From Brachionus sp. 'Tiscar' (Eukaryota > Rotifera > Eurotatoria > Ploima > Brachionidae): a DNA stretch of 64,000 bases. Positions 51,301-60,942 of this stretch are shown here, in pieces. Below the pieces are notes generated by a model. That model had not been told where the DNA came from and ran no database searches. It saw nothing but the letters and a program-made list of their open reading frames with translations. The position numbers and the translations under genes were made by a program. Where the stretch lies: positions 62,001 through 126,000 of the forward strand of contig VANL01000013.1 in assembly GCA_006352455.1 (NCBI GenBank), written 5' to 3'. Position 1 is the first letter of the stretch, and every line of letters begins with the position of its first letter.

Positions 51301-52048
51301 GCAGATAATTTAAACCAACTGAGTCAAGTTTTGATTTCACCTCGTAAGCAATCTCCAGCGAGGAACTCAAATAATCATCAACTGACTGTTTTGTGTAACG
51401 TCAACACACCAAATAATAATCAATATTCATCTTCATCTTCATCGTCCAAATCTCCTGGTCCACCAAGGTCGCGTTCTCCGTCTGTAAATAAATATGATTT
51501 TCAAGAGAACAAAGTTTCAAATGAATCAGGCAAGGCTAACCAGATGCCCCAAGAAGGGTTAATTCGATTTCAAAGTGAGTCATTCAGTAAAATAAATAAA
51601 TATTATTCTTCAATAAACACTTCTACTTTAATAAATTCTGCAATAAAAAGATCATTTAAATCCACATCACAAGATAGAGAACGAAAATCTAGCCGCTGCT
51701 CATTCGTCTTGTCAAGCGTTTAATCGACCCAGTAATAAGTTTAACCCAAATATGTCACCATTACAACAAGTTCAGTCACAAGGGTTAAATCAGTCAAATT
51801 TTAAAATTTCAGAACTTTCTCCAGAAAAACAGATTAAATATATAGATAAACTCGAAAAGGAATTTGATTTTTTGATGAAACAAAGACAGCAATTAGATGC
51901 TAAACTTACTCGCTTGCCGTACAAAGCCACCAATCCTAGTATGCATACTATTAGAGAAAATATTGAAGAAGAACTTAGCGTAGTTGAAAAAAAAATTGCT
52001 TCAGTTAAATTAGAATTGCGAAAATTGAATATTATTAAAACTCACTAG
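48395..52048 (+). CDS. Coiled-coil protein resembling MPHOSPH9 (N-terminus incomplete)
   Basis: Exons 48395-48472, 48559-49968, 50679-50840, 50892-51136, 51186-51574 and 51651-52048 join in one frame of 893 residues. The first has no in-frame ATG, so upstream exons or another start remain to be found. The N-terminal part is acidic and low-complexity (LRIDPNYKWLLKDLNL stands out). Coiled coils follow (LRTELKSKHARHIQDLKDYY onward), then a Ser/Pro/Asn-rich linker. The C-terminal helical hairpin (YIDKLEKEFDFLMKQRQQLD, LTRLPYK, VEKKIASVKLELRKLN) resembles the conserved end of MPHOSPH9, a centriolar protein that helps keep CP110 on the mother centriole and restrains ciliogenesis. The assignment is from memory of that C-terminal pattern only; another centrosomal coiled-coil protein is possible. 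An apparent frame break near 51700 is explained by a 76-nt intron (51575-51650) with a GTGAGT donor. Confidence 0.6.
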
Positions 52049-53609
52049 TCGTTTTACAAACCTAATTTATTTTTAATAAATGCTCATCGCAGCTTAGTAT
52101 AATTGTAAGAATATAGAAAATTTTATCAAACAAACTATTATTTCGAATACATAAAATGAATTTTATATTTTTTTATAAAAAACATCCTTAATCTGATTCC
52201 TTTTTAATAATTGCTATAATAAATAATTATTAAATTTTTTAATTTTTTTTTTCATTTAAAAACAGTATTTATTAGCCAAGTGCATTAAGAAAAATTTTAA
52301 TTTTAAATACCCGAAAAAAATTAGATGAAGGAACATAAATTAATATTGTTTTCCCTTGAAAATAAATAAAACTTTTTTTATTTACAATTACTTTGTTTAT
52401 TTAGTTTTTTTTTATTTTATTTTAAAGCCTGTTTATATTTTGACTTATCTAGTTTCGTTGATATTATGTTCTGTAGAAATTTTTTTAGCTTCAACTTCTT
52501 ATCATTTGCCATTGGTATGTACAAGGTATAATAATTTCATTTTCCAGTGTTCTAGCAATTTTTTAATTAAATTTTCCAATTATTAATAAAAAATTATTAT
52601 CTTACAGTACATTTCTGAAATAAGCTGGCAGCTTGCTTAAGCACATCCTCATGAGCTGCGCTAGAAAAAAAAATAAATGCTCTAGAGCTTCTTAAGCACT
52701 GCTCTAAACACCGTCAACTTATTTCTGAAACGTACTGTACTATATTAGTGAGTAATCCATTACTTTTGTATCAATTCTATTAATTAAGCCAATTTTTATT
52801 GAAATTAATTAATTTAATTACATTATGCTTAAAATAGATATTGTCATAATAAATTTGTAATAAAAAAATGTTACGTTAACAATTACATTAATGTAACATT
52901 TTAGAGAGTTACCAACTTTAAAGTAGCATTTAAAAATTTATACTTTAATCTTTTTTAAAACAAAACTGGACATATGGTTTAAAAAAAAATATATTTACTG
53001 CTATAGCTTGTAAAAATTAAATTTACTGCTATATTTGCCTAAATAAATGTGATCTTTTTTTAAAAGTTTTTTTACAATCAGATATCCAAAATCAAAAAAT
53101 GTTAAAATAAATTTATTCTTATTTTAATGAAATAAAAATAAAAAAGAAAAGGTAAAACAAGTGGTCTAAAAAACAACCCCTTCCGGTTTTGAGTGTTAAG
53201 GGTAATTTATTTTTAGATAAAAATTTGTTGTTTCTATATGAAAATATTTTTTACTTTTATCTAAAACTTTTTATGCTCTAATTAAAAATGTTTTTTACAA
53301 TAAACTATGGAATAAATAAAAGTTAATTCGATGTTTCACGAATTATACAAACCCGTTTAGTTTAATATAACATTATAGGATTTTTTTTATATGATTTATT
53401 GATGATTCACTTGCTACCGTATTTTTCAATAATAATCTACACAGATATTTCAAATTTAAATTAATATTTTTTGCTGAAATTAATATAAAAATTTGATATT
53501 TTACTAAAATATATTTAAAATATTAAAAGATCATTAGATTTATAAAGCTAATTAATTTATCAATGAATAATTGTTAAAAAATAGCGCTAAATTAATAAAA
53601 GCTAAAAAA
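52049..53609. other. Intergenic region with a MITE
   Basis: No gene is supported on either strand. The plus-strand frame 52356-52586 is Phe/Leu/Tyr-rich, as expected of random AT-rich sequence, and overlaps no recognisable motif. The notable content is the palindromic element at 52605-52737. Confidence 0.45.
52605..52737. mobile_element. Short palindromic MITE with TA flanks (Tc1/mariner-like)
   Basis: A 133-bp element begins CAGTACATTTCTGAAATAAG and ends with the reverse complement of CAGTACGTTTCAGAAATAAG: two differences in the first 20 bases. TA lies immediately outside both ends (52603-52604 and 52738-52739), the target duplication of Tc1/mariner transposons. Interior sequences (TTAAGCAC, AGCTCTAGAGC) are further palindromic and more GC-rich than the surroundings. 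It is too short to encode a transposase, so it would be non-autonomous. Confidence 0.75.
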
Positions 53610-54743
53610 ATGAGATGTTTTAAAAAAAATAAAATGCGATCAAAAAATGGAAGTCTCGAAAAATCTGTTTCAGAAATTTCAACATCTAACGAATCTTATA
53701 ATTCATCATGCTCTTCATCGTTTAGCATTTCTAATAAATCATCAAAATCAATAATTGAGACAAATGAAAAAATAAAAAAAAAACTAAGTTGTTTCAAATT
53801 ATTTAAAAGAATTTTAGCAACTTTAATAATCATTACGATAGTGAGTACATTTATTTTAATAAAAATTGATAACATGGAACTAGGTGATTTTGAAAAAATA
53901 AAAGAAGAAAACGAAACAAAAAAGCTAAATGAATCAATTTTAAATGATTTAGTTGTTAATTGTCCGCAAACTAATAGAGATATTTTTGCTTTGGTAAAAA
54001 AATTTAATTCATCTGAACTGTGTCAAGCAGTATTTATAGCTAGGACTACTCTATTAACAAATATTTTGTGTTTTACAGAAACATTCGGCTTAAATCTAAC
54101 ACAAAGTTTTAATTATTCGGATAGTTTTTACGTCGAAAGACTCAAAGATAGAAAATATTTTGATATAAAACAGTTGCATCATGTACAAAATAAAATGTGT
54201 ATGATACAAATCCATGATTTTATTGAACAAGACGAGTTTGCCTGTTTCCTAGGAAATTATACCGAAATATATGACACTTCATTATTTAATAAAAAAATAT
54301 CAAAATTATCTTTCGACTTAACTGAAACAAATATAGAACTTTGGGATTTGAGTCTTTTTGACAAGGAAAATTTTTATTTAGAAATCAATGATTATTCTAG
54401 ATTTGTTTTCATTCAAATAAACCAAACTCTATTTTTAGATTTTTTTTCCATTCAGAAAAAACAAGACAATTTTATAAGTAGAAATATTTTGATGCCTGCA
54501 AAAAAATATCTAATAAACAAGATTAATTTAGGCAAATATTCATTATCAATTTTTTTCAAATTACTTAGATTTATAATACGAATTAAAATTAGTTTCATCA
54601 GTTTTAAACATTTTCAAAATGAAATCGAACAAAATTTAGCCAAACAAGAATCAATTGAAACAAATTTTTTTAATTTTTCAGTTACAGAAAATAATACTCA
54701 ATCTAATTTAACTTTTTTTTTTGACGAAATAGATTTTAATTGA
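53610..54743 (+). CDS. Uncharacterised type II membrane protein (377 aa)
   Basis: Intronless frame from ATG 53610; an open frame extends 13 codons upstream without another ATG. The N-terminal 70 residues are basic and Ser-rich (cytoplasmic by the positive-inside rule). One hydrophobic segment follows at about 72-92 (RILATLIIITIVSTFILI), and then a roughly 285-residue outer region with about five cysteines (VNCPQ, ELCQ, ILCF, KMCM, FACF) and several N-glycosylation sequons. A second moderately hydrophobic stretch near RFIIRIKISFISF could be a further membrane contact. No enzyme motif or known domain was recognised; glycosyltransferases also have this topology, but no DxD-type site is evident. 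It may be lineage-specific. Confidence 0.65.
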   Translation: MRCFKKNKMRSKNGSLEKSVSEISTSNESYNSSCSSSFSISNKSSKSIIETNEKIKKKLSCFKLFKRILATLIIITIVSTFILIKIDNMELGDFEKIKEENETKKLNESILNDLVVNCPQTNRDIFALVKKFNSSELCQAVFIARTTLLTNILCFTETFGLNLTQSFNYSDSFYVERLKDRKYFDIKQLHHVQNKMCMIQIHDFIEQDEFACFLGNYTEIYDTSLFNKKISKLSFDLTETNIELWDLSLFDKENFYLEINDYSRFVFIQINQTLFLDFFSIQKKQDNFISRNILMPAKKYLINKINLGKYSLSIFFKLLRFIIRIKISFISFKHFQNEIEQNLAKQESIETNFFNFSVTENNTQSNLTFFFDEIDFN

Positions 54744-55297
54744 TTTTTTGTCATATTTCTATTGCTCGAAAGTACGGGTAGGAAACTGGTTTCATTTTAA
54801 AAACCGGTTTAGAATTAAATAACAGAATATTTTAAAAAAAAAATTTTTATTTTTTATTTTAGAATTAATTAATTATTTATCCTTTAATTTAAAAAATATA
54901 AGATAAATAAAGTAAATAAAGTTATTCTTTCAAAAGTCTCCCCTTAATTCATCTGATTTAACAGGTTTTATTCAAAACAGGTTTATTTATCGAATCTGTT
55001 CGACAAACGTTTTGTTACCCCTACTCGAAAGTTTGTTTGGTAGATTGTTTATTCTAATTTATCAGATTTTTTTTTAAAAAATTAAATTTTTTATTTTATT
55101 TAAATAAAAAAATTTAGCCAATATAAAAATATTTCATTTTTTTATTTTAAATAAAAAAATTTTATTTAAATAATTCGTAAATGTCTATTTAGAATTGCAT
55201 TTTCACATAAAATTTATAGCATAATTTTTTATGATTATTTTTTTTTTTATTTTGAATTTTAGCTTCATTTTCTTTTTAATTGAAAATAAAAGATAAA
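54744..55297. other. Spacer between two plus-strand genes
   Basis: Contains the 3' UTR of the membrane protein gene, the Rogdi promoter and 5' UTR, and a possible MITE (54771-55025). The last 250 bases are almost pure A/T. Confidence 0.5.
54771..55025. mobile_element. Possible degenerate MITE
   Basis: The left end AGTACGGGTAGGAAACTGG and the right end, read on the other strand as AGTAGGGGTAACAAAACG, are similar, and the inner parts (AAACTGGTTT and AAACCTGTTTT) match as well. The tetranucleotide CGAA flanks both sides (54767-54770 and 55026-55029) and may be a target duplication. The copies are diverged, so this is tentative. Confidence 0.35.
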
Positions 55298-56509
55298 ATG
55301 GAATCCGACAACTCAGAAAACTTTGATAAGGAAATTGAAATCCAGAAAGAATTAGAAGTTATGGTAACATTTTATTTTTAAAAAATAAATTAATCTCCCA
55401 TAATTTAAATATTTTTTTTACTCATTTTTTAAGTTTTTTATTTTTTATTTAGAAAAAAGAACTAAATTTTGTTTTACATAACCAAGTTCCCAAGACATGT
55501 AAGAGCGTTATCAATAAAATTCAAGTAATTTCAATAAATTTATTTAGTTTGGTTTTTTTAGTAGTCTTTAGCTAATGCTAAAATTGATGCTTGGAGATGA
55601 TGCTTCAAAAAAAGAAAGGATAAATCTTTTGCCACATTTGTGAGATCTCTTAGTTCAATCACTGATTTTTAATAATTTTTTATAGTGTTGTCGATGGTTT
55701 GAAGTGTAGCTTAATTTTCAATTTCAATGAATTAAAGAATATTGTAAGTAAATCTTAGCTCGAATAAATTAATAATTTTTAAACGATAAAATAATTTTAG
55801 GAAATAAGTTACAAGCCTACCCCGAGACATAACACCTATATTTATAAGTCAAAAGAAGACAATTCATGGAATCTTTATCAAGTTAAAACATAATAAAAAT
55901 TTTTTTTTTTTTTTTAAATTTTTATTTCTTAGATTCAAAATTCTTACGACATTTTGAAAGCTTTAGAAACTCGAATTCAAAAGATGAATTTTGAATCACT
56001 TCAGCAAACTAATTATGTATTTTTTTATATATTTCTTAGTTGAATTCCTATTGATATCCTTAAAATAGAATATGGATACAATTACCGATTCAATTAATTC
56101 TGCCAGGAACATTCTTTTATTTCCAAAAAAAAGGACGATTCATGAACTCCAAAATCAGAAAAATATGAAAATTTTTCCGCTTGTACCAAACGATTTACTT
56201 TTTAGTTTCTATATTCAGGGTTATAAATTATTCCTAGCTATTTACACGATTAAAGGCAATGAAACAACAAAACACATAGTAATTTTTTTGTTAGTTTAAG
56301 TCTTGAAATTTTTATTCTATTTTTCAAACTAAAGCTTGAATGTTCTTCAATTGGTTGGTTAAATAATATTATAGTCTTGTTGACTTCGTGCCTTGAAACA
56401 CTTCAACAACTAAAAGATAAAGTAAATTTCAAATTTTAAATTAATAAATATTTCATAATTTATCAAAATTAAGCTTGGATTATTTGAACCAATTAACAAA
56501 ACTAATTGA
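55298..56509 (+). CDS. ROGDI: Rogdi leucine-zipper protein homologue (9 exons, 253 aa)
   Basis: Rogdi is the animal relative of yeast Rav2, part of the rabconnectin-3/RAVE complex that reassembles the V-ATPase on endosomes, lysosomes and synaptic vesicles; human mutations cause Kohlschutter-Tonz syndrome. Exons 55298-55363, 55453-55524, 55572-55639, 55686-55743, 55801-55881, 55933-56016, 56069-56278, 56335-56421 and 56474-56509 total 762 nt in one frame. Matching regions: KKELNFVLHNQVPK (human EEEFRWLLHDEVH), DNSWNLYQIQNSYDILKAL (human KQWKLQQIQDARNHV), and the clearest, LECSSIGWLNNIIVLLTSCL followed by ETLQQLKDK (human VECVIPWLNDALVYFTVSL then QLCQQLKDK). Human ROGDI has 287 residues. Exon 3 and the last exon are the least certain. 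Confidence 0.87.
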
Positions 56510-57095
56510 CTTTGTTTTTTAACTGAAAAACTTAATTAAGTCAATTAAATGTCTTTGTCAAGCTAAGTTACCAATTTGGTTTAAAATTTTGTTATTTTAA
56601 GTCTTTAAATAATAATATTTGACTATTTTTAATTATATAAGCTTATTTTTCTAATGTGTTGTAAAAATTTAATTTAATTAATCACTTGGAAAAAAATTTT
56701 AAAAAATTCTAATAAAAACTATAGCTTGATATTATTTAAATTAATTTTCAAAATAAAATTTATTTTTTGAACCAAAAGAAAAAAATTTGAATAGTTGTAA
56801 AATTCTTAATATTGTTTTTAAAATGTTCAAAAATGAAGACGATTTGAATTTGACTTTTAACTAGTCGATTGTAGTGATTTATTTATTAACAAAAAAATTT
56901 TCTTTAATAAATATAATTTTAAATAGCTTTTTAATTTTTCAATTTTTTTTTCATCAGCTAATAGAATTTTTGCAAAATGTTTATGTTTTTGCTTATCGTT
57001 TAATAAATTATATTAATTTTTTTATTATTTATTTAAAAAACTAAGTTCTGTAAATGTTATTATTACCTAGAATTAAAATAAATTATCAGTATTAT
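56510..57095. other. Spacer between convergent Rogdi and ADPRM
   Basis: About 590 bases between two convergent stop codons, holding both 3' UTRs. No frame, repeat or RNA gene is visible. Confidence 0.55.
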
Positions 57096-58172
57096 CTAAA
57101 AATAAATTTCATAATATCCTATTTTTCCAACTCCTTCAACAGAAACTTTATTATTATAAACTTTAACAGTCGCATATGCATTTGAATTAGGCGGAGTTTC
57201 AACCACTGCTGAAAAAGTAATGTGGTGCACATTGTATTTGTCCCTAAAATAACCACCCTGGTGATCATGACCACAAAAATAAGCGATTACTGTATGATCA
57301 AATGACCAAATCAATTCTAAAATATCCTTATTGTTCCATGCTAAACACATGATTTCACAGGCTTTCGGATGAATGGGAATATGACCGGATAAAATAACCT
57401 TTTTATTTGAACTTTTACAGAATTCTAATTGATTTCGTAACCATACTAGTTGAATTTTACTCAAAGAACCATTAAACAATGAAAATCTCATTCCATGACC
57501 CCTAAGTCCATCTACGGAATTTAAATTTTCATTTTTGTTATGTTTAGTCAAAAAATCATGGGCTTTTTTATATGTTTCATCATTGGAATCATAGCCTAGG
57601 CATGAAAATTCATAAAAATCTAAGCCAATTAGTCTTAATTTATCAGTAATATCATAATAAAAATAGTTAGCTGTGTTGTTTTGATTTAACAGCCTTGAAG
57701 AATTCAGATCCATATTTAATAACTCTTTTCGCTTAAAATTATACATTTCATGATTTCCCCAAAGATTTAAAATTTTTGGAAGATTGTTTTCATCAAAAAT
57801 TGAAATATGAGTTTCTTTATCATTAGAAAAGAGTTTGTTCAATTCTTTAGTGACCCGTTCAACAGCTGAACGAGAATCGCTAATATCTAATGACTTAGCA
57901 TCAATCATATCACCTAATTGAATAATAAATTTGAATTTTTTTTTTAATTTATCTTCTGTTTCCCTCCAATTATCAACAGCCTCGCGAACCAAATTAAGGC
58001 TATTTCTATAATATCGAACTCTTTTACCATCATAACTTATTCCATTATCTACATTAGCATATTGTATATCGGTTATAACTCCAAATATAGCTATTGGTAA
58101 AATGCTTAAATCCTGTTTTTCTTCACTATCCTCACTTTCACTAAAAATAGTATTCTCTTTCAAATGTGGCAT
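57096..58172 (-). CDS. ADPRM: Mn-dependent ADP-ribose/CDP-alcohol diphosphatase
   Basis: Cytosolic metallophosphoesterase that hydrolyses ADP-ribose, CDP-choline and related CDP-alcohols with Mn2+. The 358-residue frame starts at ATG 58172; the open frame extends 10 codons upstream but only to a TTG. All metal-site blocks are present in order: GVITDIQYA (D35), QLGDMID (D88), WGNHEMYNF (N140, H141), LSGHIPIHP (H264) and FCGHDHQGGY (H302, H304). The family segments YYRNSL, CLAWNNKD and VVETPPNSNAYATVKVY align with human ADPRM (342 residues). Intronless. It follows TMEM170 by 171 nt (stop codon to this ATG) on the same strand. Confidence 0.94.
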   Translation of the reverse strand: MPHLKENTIFSESEDSEEKQDLSILPIAIFGVITDIQYANVDNGISYDGKRVRYYRNSLNLVREAVDNWRETEDKLKKKFKFIIQLGDMIDAKSLDISDSRSAVERVTKELNKLFSNDKETHISIFDENNLPKILNLWGNHEMYNFKRKELLNMDLNSSRLLNQNNTANYFYYDITDKLRLIGLDFYEFSCLGYDSNDETYKKAHDFLTKHNKNENLNSVDGLRGHGMRFSLFNGSLSKIQLVWLRNQLEFCKSSNKKVILSGHIPIHPKACEIMCLAWNNKDILELIWSFDHTVIAYFCGHDHQGGYFRDKYNVHHITFSAVVETPPNSNAYATVKVYNNKVSVEGVGKIGYYEIYF

Positions 58173-58343
58173 TTCCAAAAAAATCTTTTTTAATAAAATC
58201 AAAACTTATCTGACTAATTTATCTGAGTATTTAGGATTATTAATTCCTAATTTTAATTATAAAAAAAATTATAAAAAATTAAAATAAATTTATTTATTTA
58301 TCTACATGACAAAATATGAACGGAAGTGATGAGTATATAATGT

Positions 58344-58709
58344 TTACAATGTTTGCATTATTTTTAAAAATTCTATTGAAACTATACAAAATGTTTGAGC
58401 TAGGCCTATGGATATTAGACCCAAAAATGGAATATCATGCCTATTGCTAAAAACTAAAATTGATGCGATTAGAAGATTGGTTATTGTTCCAAGAAAAACC
58501 GGAGTAATAAATCCGGCCAATTGGAGAATAAGAGCAAGCCACTTTGCATAATGATGTGACCGTAACCGTATAAAGAGTACTAAAGAGCCGATTGAATGGC
58601 ATATGATAGAACTTATTAAAGTGACCAGAAACATTTGATACCAAAGTTTATAGATGCGAATAGAATTGCTCTCTTCTATCAATTCTACATAGCCGGCTTC
58701 AGTGCTCAT
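58344..58709 (-). CDS. TMEM170 family membrane protein (121 aa)
   Basis: Three-helix ER/nuclear-envelope protein; in human cells TMEM170A promotes ER sheet formation. Conserved blocks line up with human TMEM170A: KLWYQMFLVTLISSIICHS (human EMWYGVFLWALVSSLFFH), LRSHHYAKW (LRHHKYGRF), ITPVFLGTITNLLIASI, IPFLGLISIGLAQTFCIVS, and an end FLKIMQTL (human FLRILATL). TM helices are at about 24-46, 55-78 and 90-112. The ATG at 58709 is preceded two bases upstream by an AG acceptor-like ACAAAAG. Adjacent to UPF0729 (149 nt) and ADPRM on the same strand. TMEM170A and B cannot be distinguished. Confidence 0.9.
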   Translation of the reverse strand: MSTEAGYVELIEESNSIRIYKLWYQMFLVTLISSIICHSIGSLVLFIRLRSHHYAKWLALILQLAGFITPVFLGTITNLLIASILVFSNRHDIPFLGLISIGLAQTFCIVSIEFLKIMQTL

Positions 58710-58858
58710 CCTTTTGTAAATATAAGGCTTTGAGTTTAATAATTCTCATTAATGCCATTTTAAGAGCATTTTTTTTAATTTCCTAAAATTTATCAAATAA
58801 ATTTTATTGATTATTTTTTAAGAAAACAAACAAGACAGTAATTTATTTATAAATTATT

Positions 58859-59092
58859 TTATAAATCCTTTTTTTCTTCTGATAAAGTTCGTTCAGAATC
58901 TTCTGTTTCTTGGACTTTCTTTTTACAAAAATCGAAAGGGCATTCGTATTTATTGGATTCATTTTTTATTTCTCTTTCGGTTGATACTGTTCCAGGAAAA
59001 AAAACTGATTTCAATCTGACTATTATTGGCATTATGAATTGAAACCAGATCCAAAGTCCGATCGGAATAATAAAACATGTTAAACAGACCAT
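58859..59092 (-). CDS. UPF0729 protein (C18orf32 homologue, 77 aa)
   Basis: Small membrane-associated protein. The N-terminus MVCLTCFIIPIGLWIWFQFI matches human C18orf32 (MVCIPCIVIPVLLWIYKKF), followed by IMPIIVRLKSVFFPGT and a charged C-terminal half ending SEEKKDL. The human protein localises to ER and lipid droplets and was linked to NF-kappaB activation. An acceptor (GAATTTAG) lies 6 nt before the ATG. A strong donor (GTAAGC) at about 59454 in sequence with stops in all frames suggests a 5' UTR exon there, with an intron of about 350 nt. Confidence 0.88.
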   Translation of the reverse strand: MVCLTCFIIPIGLWIWFQFIMPIIVRLKSVFFPGTVSTEREIKNESNKYECPFDFCKKKVQETEDSERTLSEEKKDL

Positions 59093-59101
59093 TACTATCT
59101 A

Positions 59102-60942
59102 AATTCAAATAGTTAATTATTTCATTTGTTTAACTGGAAATAAATATATTTTATTTTATTATTGTAATATTTTTGACTAAATACACTAATAAAATAAAAA
59201 GAATTTGAAGCATTTTTAAATAAATTATAATAAATACATAAATATCAAATAAATTATAATATATTTATAAGAATATTGATTTGATTTCAAAATCTTAAAA
59301 CACTTAATAATTATAGAATTTCAAAAATAAAAAATTTGAAAAATAGTTATTAATTTTATGAAAGCTTAAAAGAGTTATAAAATATAAAAATTTTACTTAT
59401 TATAGTCTCAAATTATATCACTAATATGTTTTAATTTAGCTTACCTTGAAGGTTTTAATTTAAGTTATAGCTTAAACATGATTTCGGGTATTACGCTTTG
59501 TCAGAAAAACTTCAAAATATTTAAAAAAAAATAAAAATTAATTATTAATAAAATTGAAATTTTCATCAAAAAATAATTATTTAAATTCTTAAAATTTTAA
59601 AATTATTTAAAGATAAATTTCTTTAACAAAAAATACTTCGATTTTTACTATTTATATTTTACCAAATGAGTTATTACTATAAGATTTTTTGCAAGGTGAG
59701 AAAAAAAAAGTACTTAAATTAAATTAACTTTTATCCTAGAGCCTAAAAATGTTCTAGAAAGTTTGTATCACCCAAATTTAATTTCTAGATTTCAATTTTA
59801 ATAATTTTAATAATTCTACACTAATTGTTCTACACTAATTTGTTAAATTTTTTTTCACAGAGAAAATTTCAATGATACTTTGAATTGCTCTAATAATCAT
59901 TTAGCATAATGATTTTTAGATAAAAGCTAAAAAAGTTTTTAATTAATTTTAAATTTTTGTTTCAAAATCGACCATTTTTTCCTTGATATAAATGATGAAA
60001 TTCTCAAATAAAATTTTTTTCGATAATTTATTTCATAAAATTTATTAATATTTTTAGAGACTTCTGTTTTAGCATAACAGTAAAACTTTTCAATATATTC
60101 ATTATTCATCCTAGCATACTTACATGATAATAATAGCAAATACCTTAATAACATATTAAAAAATTAACATACTTAAAGTAAAATAAAAATAATTTAAAAA
60201 GTTTTGATAACTTTTTTCTTTAAGACAAACACCTAAAATTTAATCTTTGCAAAAACTCTGCAAAACTTACATAATTGAATATGAATAAGGAACAAAATTT
60301 AAATACAGATTTTTTGTGAAGATTTTATTTTGAGAAGAACAAGTTTTAGTCTAATAAAATTGAAATTTAATCCTAGTAAAATTTAAAATTTTATTTGTTC
60401 CAAAATTCAGAATTCCATAATTTTTCATTGATTTAAATAGGTAGAAATGTTTTTCCAAAGAAAAATTAATAATAAGTATCGTATGCTTGAATTAAAAAGT
60501 TTGCTGAAAAGTTTTGATTGTATGTTGGTCAAGTAGACCCACACTTTAAGTTAAAGTAATGAAGTAATTCTTCGATTAAGTTTTTTAATGAGCATTTTTT
60601 TGCAATTAAAATGTGTGCCTACCGAGAGGCGCCAATCTCTCATCAACTTTTTATTTAAATTAAGAAAAAATTATAATTTTAAAATTTTATTTTGATTTAA
60701 TATTAATTTTTAATAAGATAAAAATTCGTTAATTTTAAATTTCATTCTTAAAATAAAATATATTTAAAAAAATCTCCAATCTAAGATTCGAGTAAAGTAT
60801 TGAAAAAAACATCGGACCAAGAGTAAAATTTTTAATTACATATATTGTTATCATAATCTTGTCCGAAGATTATTTTTAATTTTTTTTAAATTCTTTTAAT
60901 ATATTACAAAATTTAAGCTTGGTTTACTATGAAGCGTTTAAT
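59102..60942. other. Intergenic region upstream of UPF0729
   Basis: Probably includes a 5' UTR exon of UPF0729 ending at about 59455 (minus strand) and the epsin 3' UTR just below 60943. A minus-strand frame at 60154-59939 (71 codons, starting MLLRYLLLLS) contains a good GTAAGT donor after 31 nt, so it might be the first exon of something, but no partner exon was found. A 14-15 nt unit (TTCTACACTAATT) is repeated in tandem near 59814-59843. Confidence 0.35.

Noticed and set aside
51575..51723. Apparent frameshift or pseudogene break in the coiled-coil gene near 51700
   Set aside because: A 76-nt intron with a GTGAGT donor at 51575 and an AAAAG acceptor at 51650 restores a single frame into the last exon, so the gene is intact.
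59939..60154. Minus-strand 71-codon frame starting MLLRYLLLLS
   Set aside because: A GTAAGT donor interrupts it after ten codons and no downstream exon was found, so neither a complete gene nor a first exon can be supported.
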